Source: Parietichytrium sp. I65-24A
Taxonomy: Eukaryota > Sar > Bigyra > Thraustochytrida > Thraustochytriidae
Assembly (NCBI GenBank): GCA_012862575.1
Contig: BLSF01000011.1
Span: 681,372-745,371, forward strand
DNA: 64,000 nucleotides
Direction: 5' to 3'
The position numbers and the translations under genes were made by a program. The number at the start of each line of letters is the position of its first letter. Position 1 is the first letter of the stretch. The notes under the pieces were generated by a model. The model worked only from the letters and a program-made list of their open reading frames with translations. It was not told the DNA's origin and did no database searches. Below are positions 31,362 through 42,902 of the stretch, one piece after another.

Positions 31362-34300
31362 TTACCATTCGAGCTTCTTGTCCCCACAAGCTGGTCCACA
31401 AGAAGGCGGTGCGTCGTTGTCTACAGTGTTCGAAGTGATGCGAAACTTGTCAGAAGCGAGAACGTCGTCGAGATCCGCCTCTGAGGGAAGGTATAGTGAT
31501 ACCATGGAAGTTTCCTTGTTCAAACGGACCGGGAAGGTCCAGAGCTCGTAGCGCTCGTCATCTAGGCAGACGCCGGTCTCGAGCAGATATCGCTTCTTGT
31601 GAATTGGGCAGGCAACTTTAGCTCGCCCGTCAACATCGCCTACAAGGCCGCTGGCGAGCACGAAGGAGTTGCGGTGCGGGCACATATTTTGAGTTGCATA
31701 GAGTTCAAATCCGCCATTGGCTTTGGCCACCTTGAAAAGCGCGAGCTCACTCTTTCCGTACAGCAATGCAACCCCAGAGTCCATGAGGACCTCATCAACG
31801 TGGATCATCTCGACCCAGGACTCCGAGCCAGGAAAACGGGATCTTGTCTTCTGCTCCTCCTCCTCCTGCTCAATAGCGATGCTGCTGTGTGGGACAGGCT
31901 TTGAAACGTGATTCAGAGATTCCCACTGCTTTGGCCAATCAGCTGGGCGGCGCTGCCCACGCTGCTCGATGAACTCAATTCCACGGTCTGTGATCTCTGG
32001 CTTGTTGGCAAATTGTAAGAACTGCTTGCGCCTTTCTGGGTTGCTGACGACTTCTGCCCACTCGCATTTGTAAGTGTAGATGAGGTTTGCCATTTGGCGC
32101 TCAAGTTCTGCGCAGATGCCCAGGCTATCATCTATCACCACCGAGCGGACATACTCGATACCTCCTTCAAGGTTCTCCAGCCACCGTGCAGTGCGCTGCA
32201 AGCGGTCCGCTGTGCGAATGTAAAACATGAGAAACCTGTCCAAGTACAGGGTGACTGTTTTCTCGTCCAAGTTGCTTGCGAAGAGAGTGGCATGGCGCGG
32301 CTTACTACCTCCGTTTCCACAGAGGTAGAGGTTGTACCCCTTCTCGGTTGCAATGAGACCGAAATCTTTCGACTGAGCTTCCGCACACTCTCGAATGCAT
32401 CCCGACACAGCGCCTTTCAGCTTGTGTGGGGAGCGGATTCCGCGATAGCGCTCTTCAAGCTCAATCGCAAAACCGACGCTATCGCGCATGCCGTAGCGGC
32501 ACCAAGTGCTCCCGACGCAAGACTTGATGGTTCTGAGCGCCTTGCCGTAAGCATGGCCGCTCTCAAAGCCCGCGTTGACAAGTTCTTCCCAGATTTCTGG
32601 CAGCTGGTGCTTTTCAGCCCCAAACAGATCGACCCTTTGGCCGCCAGTGATTTTGGTGTACAGGCCGTACTTTTCGCCAATCTTACCCAGAGTAATGAGC
32701 CTGGCAGGAGTGATCTCACCGCCCGGTACCCGCGGCACTATTGAGTAGGAGCCCCCGCGCTGAATGTTGGCCAAAAACCTGTCATTGGTGTCCTGGAGCG
32801 GAGCCTGTGCTGGGTTCACCACCAGGTCATTCCAGAGGGATGCAAAAATGTTGCCAATAGCTGGGCGGCAGATTTCACACCCGCGAAACCCAGAGGGCTT
32901 TGTTCCGCAGTGTTCGTATAAGGCGGTGAAAGTCTTGATCTCGTTGATTTGAATGATGTGGAACAGCTCTTGGCGTGTGTACGCAAAGTGCTCACACAGG
33001 CTCTTATCGACAGCCTTGCCAAGCTTTGACAGCTCATCTTCCAACAAGGTTTGCACCAACGGCTTACAGCCACCGCAGCTTGATCCTGCTTTAGAGCATT
33101 TGACGAGCTGCTCCATGGTTTCGCAACCCTGGTCCCGCACAGCGCTGCAGATGGCACCTTTGCTCACGTCGTTGCATGAGCAGACCTGGGCATCGTCATC
33201 CATGTCCACAATGCTCACGCCTCCGCCTTCAGAACCCTTGGCGCTGGGTGGCGCAACGAGCGAGCCTGGCTCGACCTTGAGTGGTTTGGAGCTTTTTGCC
33301 AACATTGTGAGGGTGCCGTAGTCACTTGCTTCGCCGACAAGGATCCCTCCGAGAAGATGTTTGCCGTCCTTCGTGAAGGTCAGTTTGCGGTAAACTCCCT
33401 TAAAAGGGTCCTCGTAGAACAGAGAAAGGGCATCTTCGCGATCCTCTTTACACTCGTCCAGGGAGTACTCCCCGAAACTAGCCACGTCCACCCCCATGAG
33501 CTTGAGCTTGGTACTCAGATCAGCGGAAACAAATGACTTGTGTGCTTCTGGGCTATCCGAGTGCGTCAAGTTGTGCGCCACCACGTTTGCCATGTCGTAG
33601 CACGGCGCCACGAGACCGTAACACATGTCGCGATGTAGGACGCACTCTCCAATGGCATAGATGTTCGGGTCGCTCGTGCACATTGAGTCGTCCACCACAA
33701 TACCTCCGCCCCGGTGAACCTCCACGCTGGGGCAAGTGCGGGCAAGATCGTCGCGAGGGCGGATCCCTGCAGCAATGATGACAAGGTCCACTTCGAGGGA
33801 GAGGTCGGCACCAACATGCAAGCGCGACACCCTGCCGTCCTCAGTCGTGTCTATCTTGGATGTACGCGCATTGGTATACACTTTGTAACCCATGCTTTCG
33901 ATGGTCCGAATGAGCTGTCGGCCTGCTTTGCCGTCCATTTGCCGGCGCATCAGGTGTGGGGAGCTGTCTAGAACTGCCACGTCCTTAACTTTGAGCTGAT
34001 GGCTGCAAACCCTCATGGCTTCCAGCCCGAGCAGACCTCCACCAATTACCGCTGCTGAACGAGGTTGGTTCTTTTCGGCAAATGCGCAGATATCATTAAT
34101 GTCTTCAATGGTTCGATAGACGAAAACCCCTTTTGGATGCCCGTGGGATGGGTGCCCCTCTTCTTCCGGTTGCTTGTCCTCACATTCGATTCGCTTCGAT
34201 ACGCAGTTGCTCGGTTTTAAATTGAATTGCTCGTAGAGAAACTCCTTGCAAACACCTTGAATTGGGGGAACAAATGGCACGCTTCCGGTCGCCAAGACGA

Positions 34301-34637
34301 GGGTGTCATATCGCACACTCCTTCCCGCTGCGGTGATCACAACTTGCTTGGCGCCGTCGATTTCAACTACGCGCTCATTGCTGCACAGTGTGACTAAATC
34401 TTTTCTCTCCTCGTACCAGGCACGATCTTGCAAGAAGAGCTTCTCCGGGTCGAGGTGCTCAAAGTAGCTCGTGAGAGCGACACGATCGTACGCGTGATGC
34501 CGCTCCTCCCCAAATACGATCACGTCGTAGATTTGCTTCTTCTCGCAGTTCTCCAAGACCTTTTCCACAAACCGCTGGCCGACCATGCCATGGCCGACCA
34601 CCACCAGCGTTTTGCGCGCTGGAATCTCCTGCGCCAT
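31362..34637 (-). CDS. NiR: Assimilatory nitrite reductase [NAD(P)H] with fused Rieske domain
   Basis: 1091 residues, starting at MAQEIPARKTLVVVGHGMVG. Order: FAD-binding domain (about 8-320) with a second dinucleotide fold AAVIGGGLLGLEAM (about 190-203); a BFD-type [2Fe-2S] segment CSCNDVSKG...CGGC (about 485-525) and a second partial one ending GCEICRPAIG (about 597); the sirohaem nitrite/sulfite reductase region with the cluster cysteines CVGSTWC (about 706) and CIREC (about 746); and a C-terminal Rieske domain with CPH (about 986) and CPIH (about 1009). The enzyme reduces nitrite to ammonium with NAD(P)H. The Rieske part corresponds to bacterial NirD fused to NirB, as in fungi and oomycetes; algae use a ferredoxin enzyme instead. 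No targeting peptide is seen, so it is probably cytosolic. It clusters with the nitrate transporter and nitrate reductase. Confidence 0.95.
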   Translation of the reverse strand: MAQEIPARKTLVVVGHGMVGQRFVEKVLENCEKKQIYDVIVFGEERHHAYDRVALTSYFEHLDPEKLFLQDRAWYEERKDLVTLCSNERVVEIDGAKQVVITAAGRSVRYDTLVLATGSVPFVPPIQGVCKEFLYEQFNLKPSNCVSKRIECEDKQPEEEGHPSHGHPKGVFVYRTIEDINDICAFAEKNQPRSAAVIGGGLLGLEAMRVCSHQLKVKDVAVLDSSPHLMRRQMDGKAGRQLIRTIESMGYKVYTNARTSKIDTTEDGRVSRLHVGADLSLEVDLVIIAAGIRPRDDLARTCPSVEVHRGGGIVVDDSMCTSDPNIYAIGECVLHRDMCYGLVAPCYDMANVVAHNLTHSDSPEAHKSFVSADLSTKLKLMGVDVASFGEYSLDECKEDREDALSLFYEDPFKGVYRKLTFTKDGKHLLGGILVGEASDYGTLTMLAKSSKPLKVEPGSLVAPPSAKGSEGGGVSIVDMDDDAQVCSCNDVSKGAICSAVRDQGCETMEQLVKCSKAGSSCGGCKPLVQTLLEDELSKLGKAVDKSLCEHFAYTRQELFHIIQINEIKTFTALYEHCGTKPSGFRGCEICRPAIGNIFASLWNDLVVNPAQAPLQDTNDRFLANIQRGGSYSIVPRVPGGEITPARLITLGKIGEKYGLYTKITGGQRVDLFGAEKHQLPEIWEELVNAGFESGHAYGKALRTIKSCVGSTWCRYGMRDSVGFAIELEERYRGIRSPHKLKGAVSGCIRECAEAQSKDFGLIATEKGYNLYLCGNGGSKPRHATLFASNLDEKTVTLYLDRFLMFYIRTADRLQRTARWLENLEGGIEYVRSVVIDDSLGICAELERQMANLIYTYKCEWAEVVSNPERRKQFLQFANKPEITDRGIEFIEQRGQRRPADWPKQWESLNHVSKPVPHSSIAIEQEEEEQKTRSRFPGSESWVEMIHVDEVLMDSGVALLYGKSELALFKVAKANGGFELYATQNMCPHRNSFVLASGLVGDVDGRAKVACPIHKKRYLLETGVCLDDERYELWTFPVRLNKETSMVSLYLPSEADLDDVLASDKFRITSNTVDNDAPPSCGPACGDKKLEW

Positions 34638-37100
34638 TCTTTAAAATATGTCAATATGTGTCCAGACTTTTTCCACAGCGCAGCGGCCCTGATGAATCTG
34701 GTTTTGCTGGTGTGCTGCAGCTCGGAAACGCGCACAACTGTTCGCGGGATTGAATATGGTTGCCAAGTTCGCTCTCAAGGATTCTCAAGGCTTGCTAGAG
34801 ATTGACTGGGAGTAATTGGGGCTGGGTGATCTTGCGCAGTGGACACCCCGATACTAATCTTTTCATGGACTACTCGAACGGCCACGGCACTGTGCAGACG
34901 CTGGTGAGGATCTCGATGGTGTGTTATTCAATGTTATTCATTCTAATTCTAATTCTAATCATTCATTTCATTCATCACAGTATCGCGGGTACTGAGTACT
35001 CCTCCCGCATTATCAGTTAAGTGAAGCCACGAAGTGAGAGCGTAAACAAACCCTATCGGAAGGTGGGGTGCAGTTGCCTAACTCGAGTGAGTCGTGATGT
35101 CGTGCTTGACTCGGGAGTTGCTCACTTTTACCACAGTGCAGTTCCTGTGTGTCGAAGATAAGAGCTCTTCTTGTCTATTCTATCACGTCGTTCGTTACAC
35201 GCCTTACGGTACTAGCTCAGTACGCAGCACAAGCAGATGCGACGGGTGTCGAGTGGCACGTCATGTGGTCAAATTCTACTGTTTTTTACATGAATACGTC
35301 CGAACAAATGACTGTCAAATTACGACGAATACGGGGAAGAAGTGAAGGAAGTGCGCAGAGATACTGCATTTTGCCCAATATTTACGCTCTTGTCCGTCGA
35401 TTGAGCGGCTTGTGTCACGAGTCGCCGAGCGCCTCGGAGCGCGGGAAAAGCACGGGAAGCTCGGCGAGACCGTGACGAGAGGAGAAAAGGCGCGTCATAT
35501 TGCCGCTAAGCTTACTTCCAGAAGATAGCGAAGCAGTCCTGCTTAGCTAGTCCTTCTTTCTTCTCTTTTTTCATTTGCAGGCATTGGAACTTTGGGACAA
35601 TCTAATTCACATTGTTAATGCCGACCAACCCACCGCCGTGCGTGAGACTCCCCTCGTTCGCTCATTCCTGTTCGGAAGAGCAAAAGAATGCAAAAGGGCT
35701 CAACTTGTTTTCACAGTCAATCGTGTCAATCGAAATCAGCTGTTCGCACCTGGAACTTTTGCTTTTCTTGGTCGACTGTGACGAATGCTGAAAGGGGAGC
35801 GGCCCCACACGTCCCGTCATCAGGGAGAACACCGAGAGCCTCTCCGGAGAGAGCCTTCCATGCTTAGCAACCAAAATGCAAGCAAGTTTTCCTTTTCTTA
35901 GCTGAGCCCCTCAACTTACGAACAGCACTCAGTAGTATCTGGGTTAAGTTATTATTATGATTATGAGTAGAACACCGTCAGAGTCAGTAACAGTCTTATC
36001 ACCGGAAACAATAAGCTCTCTCGCACAGAGCGAGGTAACAGTACTACCCGCACATTACAAGTATACTCGTTGGCATTAAGATTTGGGAGGGTCTGGATTT
36101 GGGAGGCATGGGAGACATGATCTCTTGGAGCCTTTCCATCCTTTCCACTCAGTATCTGAGCCATCTGCCGTGTCGAATGTGTCGTCTGTGTCGTCTGTGT
36201 CATCGGTGTCATGGATCTGAGTTCTGAAATGATGTGACATGAGGTGACACGGACTAACTCGCAATGCCTAACGAGTACTCTGCACTCAGTACTGTACTCA
36301 CAGTCAGTATCATATTCGCTATTCCACCGAAAAAGTACGTGTGTGGTAAGAGGAAGATATCAGGTCTAAATCAGTCGCCTTCTAAGGTTACAGTAATAGA
36401 TAGTACCTGACTGCTCCTGCTTCCTCCCGCCTCCACAAGCTCCTGGAGGCTCCCGGAAAGCAGTGCAGCTGTGGGCTCTCTTATCGCTCTCATTACTACA
36501 TTTTTTAAAATGAATGCTAAGAAGCTGAGTGCATCAGCGACGCGGTGATGCTATGAGCAAGCTAGCTAAAGAGATATCTACAGAGATAGTGAAAATACTA
36601 TGTTAAGTTAGTCCTCAGTGTGAGAGATGACGCCTATGATTTGCTACAAGATGCTATGATATTAAGCTACTGGCTGAGATTAGGCTTCTGAAAAACTCGC
36701 AAAGCAACTTGCAAAACACACATCGCAAAACAATCGGAGCCAAGTTTTCTATTGACAAAATATTGATTCTGATTTTGATCGTGAAGAAAGAAAAGGTTAA
36801 CGCGGCGAGAGGTTGCCAGGTTGTGAACACGATTAGAGCGCAAAACATTCCAAAACAAAAAAATTATGTACTTTTTTCACAGGGCGATAAATCGCAGTTC
36901 CCTCGGAAAGCAAGCGAGCAACATTGGCTGTATCCAGGCTTCGTTGCTCTTGGGCTGGAACTTTTGGGTTTGTGAAAAGCGAAGAGATCTCTTTTCGAGT
37001 TTTGACAGTAAAACGAAGACGATTCTTTTAATTGAGGGTTTGAAAAAGTATGTTACGAGTATGTGATGATATATTTTATTTGCATGCAAGCGTCGCGGCT
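34638..37100. other. Intergenic region inside the nitrate cluster
   Basis: About 2.5 kb upstream of nitrite reductase and downstream of NRT2. It contains an attctaatt iteration (about 34935-34978) and a 9-bp gtcgtctgt-type iteration (about 36175-36212), plus several agtact words. No gene is supported. Confidence 0.45.
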
Positions 37101-38702
37101 CTACACCTTGGACAGAGTGGCAGTTTCTGGCTGCACTGCCGTTTCTTTTGGAGAGTCGTACGTCAAGCCATGCATGCTGATGTCCTCTCCAACCGCCTCT
37201 GAGCACTCAGACATCTTCTCGTCCTCGTCCTCTGCAGTGGCAGGGCTACTGCAGCCGAACATGTAAACGCCTTGCACAGGGATAAAGGCTGCAAGGGATG
37301 CCACGCCCAAAATGATAAACCCGAGAACCAAATAGGATTGGCGCTGGTTCTTCATCGCCTTGAACATGGTGGACCATGACACAGCTCCAATGTTGCCCCC
37401 CGCTCCGACAATTCCAGCCACAGCTCCGATGTTGCGCTTGTTGATGAACGGAACCAATGCAAAGGTTGCCCCCTCGCTGGCCTGCACAAAGACAGAGAAC
37501 AGAGTGAGCATGAGGATAGCAAGGCCAGAGGTCTGTACCCTGCTAAAGATAATGAGCATCACTCCTTCGCCAAGCAAGCACACGAAAAGGACCATGATAC
37601 GTCCGCGCATACCGACCTTGTGGAACATGACATCGCTGAAGATACCTCCAAGCGCGCGGGCGAAGAGATTCATAAGCCCGAACAAGGAAGAAATCTGGGA
37701 TGCCGTGTCCACGCCGAATACGGAGCATTCCTCAGGGTAGCTGCTGCTCGTTTGAGTGGCGAGATCAGAGCAACCCTCGATGTCGGTGTTAAAGTATCGG
37801 TAGAGAAAAGATGCTAGCGAGTTGTTCAGAGCCAGCTCTACCCCAAAGCACGCTGCGTAGGTGATGGCGAGCAGCCAGACGCGTGGGTCAGTAGCCACCG
37901 ACCAGTGGCTTCCGCTGGAGGCCTTGTTTTTCTCAGTGAGAGACTTTTGCTCCTCCTTGAGTCTTGGGTCGTTGTAGCGGCGGTCGTTCCATTTGCCCTG
38001 AGGCGCATCGTCGCTGAGAAAGTACATTGGAATTGCAATCGTGAACATGATAATGCCAGGAATGATCATGGCCAATCTCCATGCTACGGTCTCATCGACT
38101 CCGGAATTTTTGATTCCCTTGATGAGAGAGCCAACGAAGAACATGGCAAATCCACCTCCAAGGTTTCCCCAACCACCCGCAAAAGCGTTAGCGGACCCAA
38201 CCACGCGAGAACTAAACATCATGCTGGTCCAATACTGGCAGGGTACAAAGGCACCGCCCACAAGACCAATAAAGAAACGGATTGCATAGAGGCCGGAGGC
38301 TGTGTCGGTGATTGCGGAAAGCATGACAAAGACACCACCGCCGAGGAGCAGCATGGTCTGTGGGCGGCGAGCGCCGAAGAGCTCGCAGATTGGGCCAAGA
38401 GCAAAGCGGACAAAAATCGTTCCGAGAACGCTCACAATGTTGGAAGTCTTTTGCACCTCAACTGTGATGTCATTGTTCGAGTCGCGAACCAAGTACTCGA
38501 GGGCGGGAACAATTGCGAACCAGCCGGTGAATGCAACAAAGAATGAAATCCACGAAGCATGGAAAGCTCGAAACCATGGGCGAGCGCACGAGAAGACGCG
38601 GAACTCGTTGCTTCGTCCAAACTCATCCACATCGACGCCCTTGTAGGTGGTGAGCGCCACATCGCGAGGGATGCCTCCGGTTGCAGTCTCGCAGCAAGGC
38701 AT
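37101..38702 (-). CDS. NRT2: High-affinity nitrate transporter, NRT2/NNP family of MFS
   Basis: 533 residues with about 12 hydrophobic segments. The N-terminal half shows FFVAFTGWFAIVPAL, an MFS loop VRFALGPICELFGARRP, and the nitrate-signature AFAGGWGNLGGGFAMF. The second half has the matching glycine signature GIVGAGGNIGAVSW. The central loop (about 240-270) is charged, and the C-terminal tail is cytosolic and acidic. NNP transporters bring nitrate in with protons across the plasma membrane. The gene is co-oriented with nitrite reductase and divergent from nitrate reductase, as expected for co-regulated nitrate assimilation. The start is the first ATG; the stop is TAG. Confidence 0.93.
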   Translation of the reverse strand: MPCCETATGGIPRDVALTTYKGVDVDEFGRSNEFRVFSCARPWFRAFHASWISFFVAFTGWFAIVPALEYLVRDSNNDITVEVQKTSNIVSVLGTIFVRFALGPICELFGARRPQTMLLLGGGVFVMLSAITDTASGLYAIRFFIGLVGGAFVPCQYWTSMMFSSRVVGSANAFAGGWGNLGGGFAMFFVGSLIKGIKNSGVDETVAWRLAMIIPGIIMFTIAIPMYFLSDDAPQGKWNDRRYNDPRLKEEQKSLTEKNKASSGSHWSVATDPRVWLLAITYAACFGVELALNNSLASFLYRYFNTDIEGCSDLATQTSSSYPEECSVFGVDTASQISSLFGLMNLFARALGGIFSDVMFHKVGMRGRIMVLFVCLLGEGVMLIIFSRVQTSGLAILMLTLFSVFVQASEGATFALVPFINKRNIGAVAGIVGAGGNIGAVSWSTMFKAMKNQRQSYLVLGFIILGVASLAAFIPVQGVYMFGCSSPATAEDEDEKMSECSEAVGEDISMHGLTYDSPKETAVQPETATLSKV

Positions 38703-38760
38703 TTTTCAACTTGTTGCTCTCGAAACACTCGACCAGATCGATGTTGTTGCACTTGAAAGA

Positions 38761-38830
38761 GTTGTTGTCGTTGTCGTCGTCGTCGTCGTCGTCGTTGTTG
38801 TTGTTGTTGCTGCTGCTGCTGCTGCTGCTT
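38761..38830. repeat. (GTC)n-(GTT)n-(GCT)n compound trinucleotide repeat
   Basis: A run of trinucleotides changing register from gtc to gtt to gct, starting about 60 bases upstream of the NRT2 start codon, probably in its 5' leader. Confidence 0.95.
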
Positions 38831-39451
38831 TCGTCAGTTTTGGTTTTGCTGTGTTCGCGGTCTTCTCGCTCGCCAAGCTTGCAAGCTGGTTGCAAGCTTG
38901 TTTTGGTTGTTGCCAATAAGAGTGTGCTGATGGATGTCTCCAAGTTGACAAAGACCTCGGAAGTTACTCTCCGAACAGTCGAGCAGCAGATGCATGTACC
39001 AAATAAAAGCTGCCGTTGCCCCGTCTGTCCGCTTTCAAGTGCGTCGACAAAGGCCAATCTGTGAAGTACGTACAGGGACGTAATTTTACACAGCGGATGC
39101 GCTTTGTGCCGAACAGGGCAATTAGCTACTTCCACCTACAGTCACAGTCAATACCGGGCTGGATCTGTTTTAAGGGAGTCGGCACCGATGGGCGTCTCGT
39201 CGCCGCCTTTGGACCGTGCTCGGCAGACGGAGAATAACTGGTACTAGAATAGTAACTTATCCCAAAGCTTCCAAGTCCCAAGGATCCCAAGGCAGACAAT
39301 GCCTGAGGGAAGACAGATTGCCAACAAGAGCCAAGCGTTGGTTAGTGATGATTGCTCCAAGCTCAGACGGGCAAACAGTAGTGCAAAAGAGTCGCCAGGT
39401 ATTTGCAGATCCTCTTGCCCCACATATATTCCCGATACTGCTAGTAGGCAA

Positions 39452-40502
39452 CAGACAAGCTATTGGCTTCTTTCCTTTCCCCTTTCTCCCCGCTCCCTCA
39501 AACTCGCTCTCACTTGCGAGTCTCCGTCTTCAGCAGGGTTGTGAGACTCCACAGGTTCACCGAGTTGGTTTGCGCTACTTAGTGCCTGAGTGAGGACAGG
39601 GGGGCAGGATCTGGAGTCCCTCTCCGCCAAGTTCTCTGCGACGGCTCCAAAAGCGATGACAAGCTCCCACCCGTCCGCCAGGATACCAGTACCTTCACGG
39701 TACGTGCCTCCGAGCCTCTGAGTCTTGCGAGTCTAACGCACAGTCGAACGCCATCTCGCTCGTAGCCGACTTCTTACGCAGCTTGTACCTTTACATGTAC
39801 TCAGCTCTTCCAAGCGTACTAGTAAGTGCTCGCACACCATGCTGGCGTTTTGCAAACGTCATCTAAATTTTACTTTTTACTTTTCCTTTTTACTCTTACT
39901 TTTGCTTTGCTTTTCCTTTTGCTAGGAGATGGTGAGGCCGTTGGGCATTGGCCCTGCCACAGTGAGCAAGTTAGTAGAGCACGGCGAGCCTCCTTCTTTT
40001 GGATGCGTCTTGCAGAGCGATGGGGTAATGTGATGGACAAAGCCACGGGATGCCTTGGATTCTATGTCGCGCTTTTTGATTGCATCTGCCCTTCAAGTTG
40101 CACTGTTCGAATTGTGAATTATGTATGCGCTTTTTCAGACTCGTCTGGTCTCCGAGCAGAACAGGCACTTCACTCCGCCTTTTTCCACTGTTAGGCGCTC
40201 CTTGACCCTGCGCTACACCTACGCAGGAAGCGATATCCGAGACTCAAGGGCTCTTAGGGCCAAGTGCTCAGTGAATGCAGAACAGAATTCAGGTGGAGAC
40301 GCGCTGGTGTGTGCGTCCAAATGATTCGCTGTTGGATGACGAGCATTTTCAGCTCCAACGTGCGCTGTCCCAGAAGGATGATGTAAACTTTTTGTAAACT
40401 TTACATGTTTTCCATTATAACATGATCAGTCAAAAGTCAAGCTTTCCCATGTGATGGTCGCAGCTCCTTCGTGACGGCACTGGGTACTAACTGAATTCTA
40501 GC
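39452..40502. repeat. Copy 1 of a ~1.05-kb direct duplication
   Basis: 1051 bases that recur at 40504-41572. Visible differences are an 18-bp insertion in copy 2 (around 40774-40791), a small cluster at tacggt/gaacct near 40750, and a handful of single-base changes, so identity is about 99 per cent outside the indel. The copy ends exactly at the N. Confidence 0.95.
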
Positions 40503-40503
40503 N
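40503..40503. other. Single N: probable assembly gap or contig join
   Basis: The only ambiguous base in this region. The sequence to its right restarts 1051 bases back in the sequence to its left, which is how two overlapping allelic contig ends look when placed end to end. Confidence 0.8.
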
Positions 40504-41572
40504 CAGACAAGCTATTGGCTTCTTTCCTTTCCCCTTTCTCCCCGCTCCCTCAAACTCGCTCTCACTTGCGAGTCTCCGTCTTCAGCAGGGTTGTGAGACT
40601 CCACAGGTTCACCGAGTTGGTTTGCGCTACTTAGTGCCTGAGTGAGGACAGGGGGGCAGGATCTGGAGTCCCTCTCCGCCAAGTTCTCTGCGACGGCTCC
40701 AAAAGCGATGACAAGCTCCCACCCGTCCGCCAGGATACCAGTACCTTCAAGGAACCTGCCTCCGAGCCTCTGAGTATCTCTGTATCTCTGAGTCTTGCGA
40801 GTCTAACGCACAGTCGAACGCCATCTCGCTCGTAGCCGACTTCTTACGCAGCTTGTACCTTTACATGTACTCAGCTCTTCCAAGCGTACTAGTAAGTGCT
40901 CGCACACCATGCTGGCGTTTTGCAAACGTCATCTAAATTTTACTTTTTACTTTTCCTTTTTACTCTTACTTTTGCTTTGCTTTTCCTTTTGCTAGGAGAT
41001 GGTGAGGCCGTTGGGCATTGGCCCTGCCACAGTGAGCAAGTTAGTAGAGCACGGCGAGCCTCCTTCTTTTGGATGCGTCTTGCAGAGCGATGGGGTAATG
41101 TGATGGACAAAGCCACGGGATGCCTTGGATTCTATGTCGCGCTTTTTGATTGCATCTGCCCTTCAAGTTGCACTGTTCGAATTGTGAATTATGTATGCGC
41201 TTTTTCAGACTCGTCTGGTCTCCGAGCAGAACAGGCACTTCACTCCGCCTTTTTCCACTGTTAGGCGCTCCTTGACCCTGCGCTACACCTACGCAGGAAG
41301 CGATATCCGAGACTCAAGGGCTCTTAGGGCCAAGTGCTCAGTGAATGCAGAACAGAATTCAGGTGGAGACGCGCTGGTGTGTGCGTCCAAATGATTCGCT
41401 GTTGGATGACGAGCATTTTCAGCTCCAACGTGCGCTGTCCCAGAAGGATGATGTAAACTTTTTGTAAACTTTACATGTTTTACATTATAACATGATCAGT
41501 CAAAAGTCAAGCTTTCCCATGGGATGGTCGCAGCTCCTTCGTGACAGCACTGGGTACTAACTGAATTCTAGC
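40504..41572. repeat. Copy 2 of the ~1.05-kb direct duplication
   Basis: 1069 bases, matching 39452-40502. It runs past the shared end into new sequence, so it is the copy joined to the nitrate reductase side. Confidence 0.95.
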
Positions 41573-42902
41573 TAGTGCTGACATGTCACCATGAGCTCGT
41601 TACGCGTCACGAATGACGCAACTACACAAATTGCAAATGCTTCTAATTACCGGTACCGGTACAACATCAAAACACAGTGACTGTGGCACTAAGAATGTCC
41701 CGACCACAGCACCAGTATTCACCAGTACTGGGTACCAGTACTGTTACCAGTACTATTTACCGGTACCCAGTACTTGTGATGATGATCAAATGAGAGCGTC
41801 TCCTTGCTGGCAAGGTCGCTACGGGGCTTAGTAGAAGAATTAACGGGAAGGAGGGACTGCGCGTCGAGTCACTCACACATGTCTAAACTTGGTTATACTT
41901 GGTTCGTCAGACTCTGCATCAATCAAAGAGCGACGAAATTCCTTGCAGAGTGTGGCAGAGTGTGGCATAGTACGAGTAAGTCTTATTGCTGAAATAAATT
42001 TTGTTGATTCTGAGTCGCTCACGTTGTCGTGGAACTCTGTCTCTGCAAAGGCCTTGCGCATTGCATTTTGTCTTCCTTGACATATGTCTTGGCACTGTCG
42101 GTCAGCAGGCCACTAGCGACGTTTCTTAAACGCGAATAGTCACCCGCAAAGCTCTCTCCCACAGTCCAGATGCGAAGGGAAGGGAGGAAGGAAGGAGGAA
42201 GGCAAGAAGGGGTGAAGAGGACGAGCAAAAATTCTCCTGAGCAAGTGCAGTTTGGGAGGTGACAGGACCGGGCGACGGTCGGGAGTCAGCAGGTAGGGTA
42301 GTCTGGCATCGTCACAATACTGTAAGTAAGCGCACAAGCGAAAGGGGTTGCCGATGAATGCAAGTTTTCAATGGACTCAGCTTGTCGGCCAAGAAGCGCA
42401 CGATATCCTTGGCGACGTAGCTAGCCAGCTCTCCGCAAAAAAGCAAGCTGCTAGGCACTACCGAGTCCGGACAGAGCTGCTCTCGCTTCGCTTGTCGCGC
42501 TTGTCAAAGCGGCGTGAACTGGCCGAGTGAGACATAGCTGCAGCCAACTCGAACATAGAAAGGCAAGATTTTGACGGGGTTCTGTGATTCTTTGAGCTGG
42601 CTGTCCGACTTGCTGAGAAGAAAGACTCTTGCTCGGAGCTCGCTCTCATACTGTTGATTGTTGCAGCATCAGAAGGAGTGTCTCCCCGCCTGACTGGGTT
42701 TCAGGGATTAGTTAGTCATATTTAGCCTACCGGAACTGCCATCAGAAGGTGATTTCCTCCGAGCCTTGAATGCCTTTGAAGAATTGGGAAACTAAACTTT
42801 GCGTTGGTTCCGCATCTCGCCAAGAGTCTCTCGGTCTCCATACTCGAAACGGAAGCCGAAAGCACGCGAACACTGTCTCGTGGAGACCTGCAAAGCGGGA
42901 GG

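Larger units (their letters stand above)
38703..42902. other. Divergent NRT2-NR intergenic region
   Basis: About 4.2 kb as assembled, between two divergently transcribed nitrate genes, so it should contain both promoters. It holds a trinucleotide repeat at 38761-38830, a 1.05-kb near-identical direct duplication split by a single N at 40503, and a run of gtac-centred palindromes (41650-41775). Excluding one copy of the duplication it would be about 3.1 kb. The identical 122-codon frame in both copies has no coding character. Confidence 0.6.

Noticed and set aside
39826-41264. Identical 122-codon frames repeated about 1.07 kb apart, looking like a duplicated gene
   Set aside because: They are carried by the duplication at the N; composition is not coding-like and no domain is seen.
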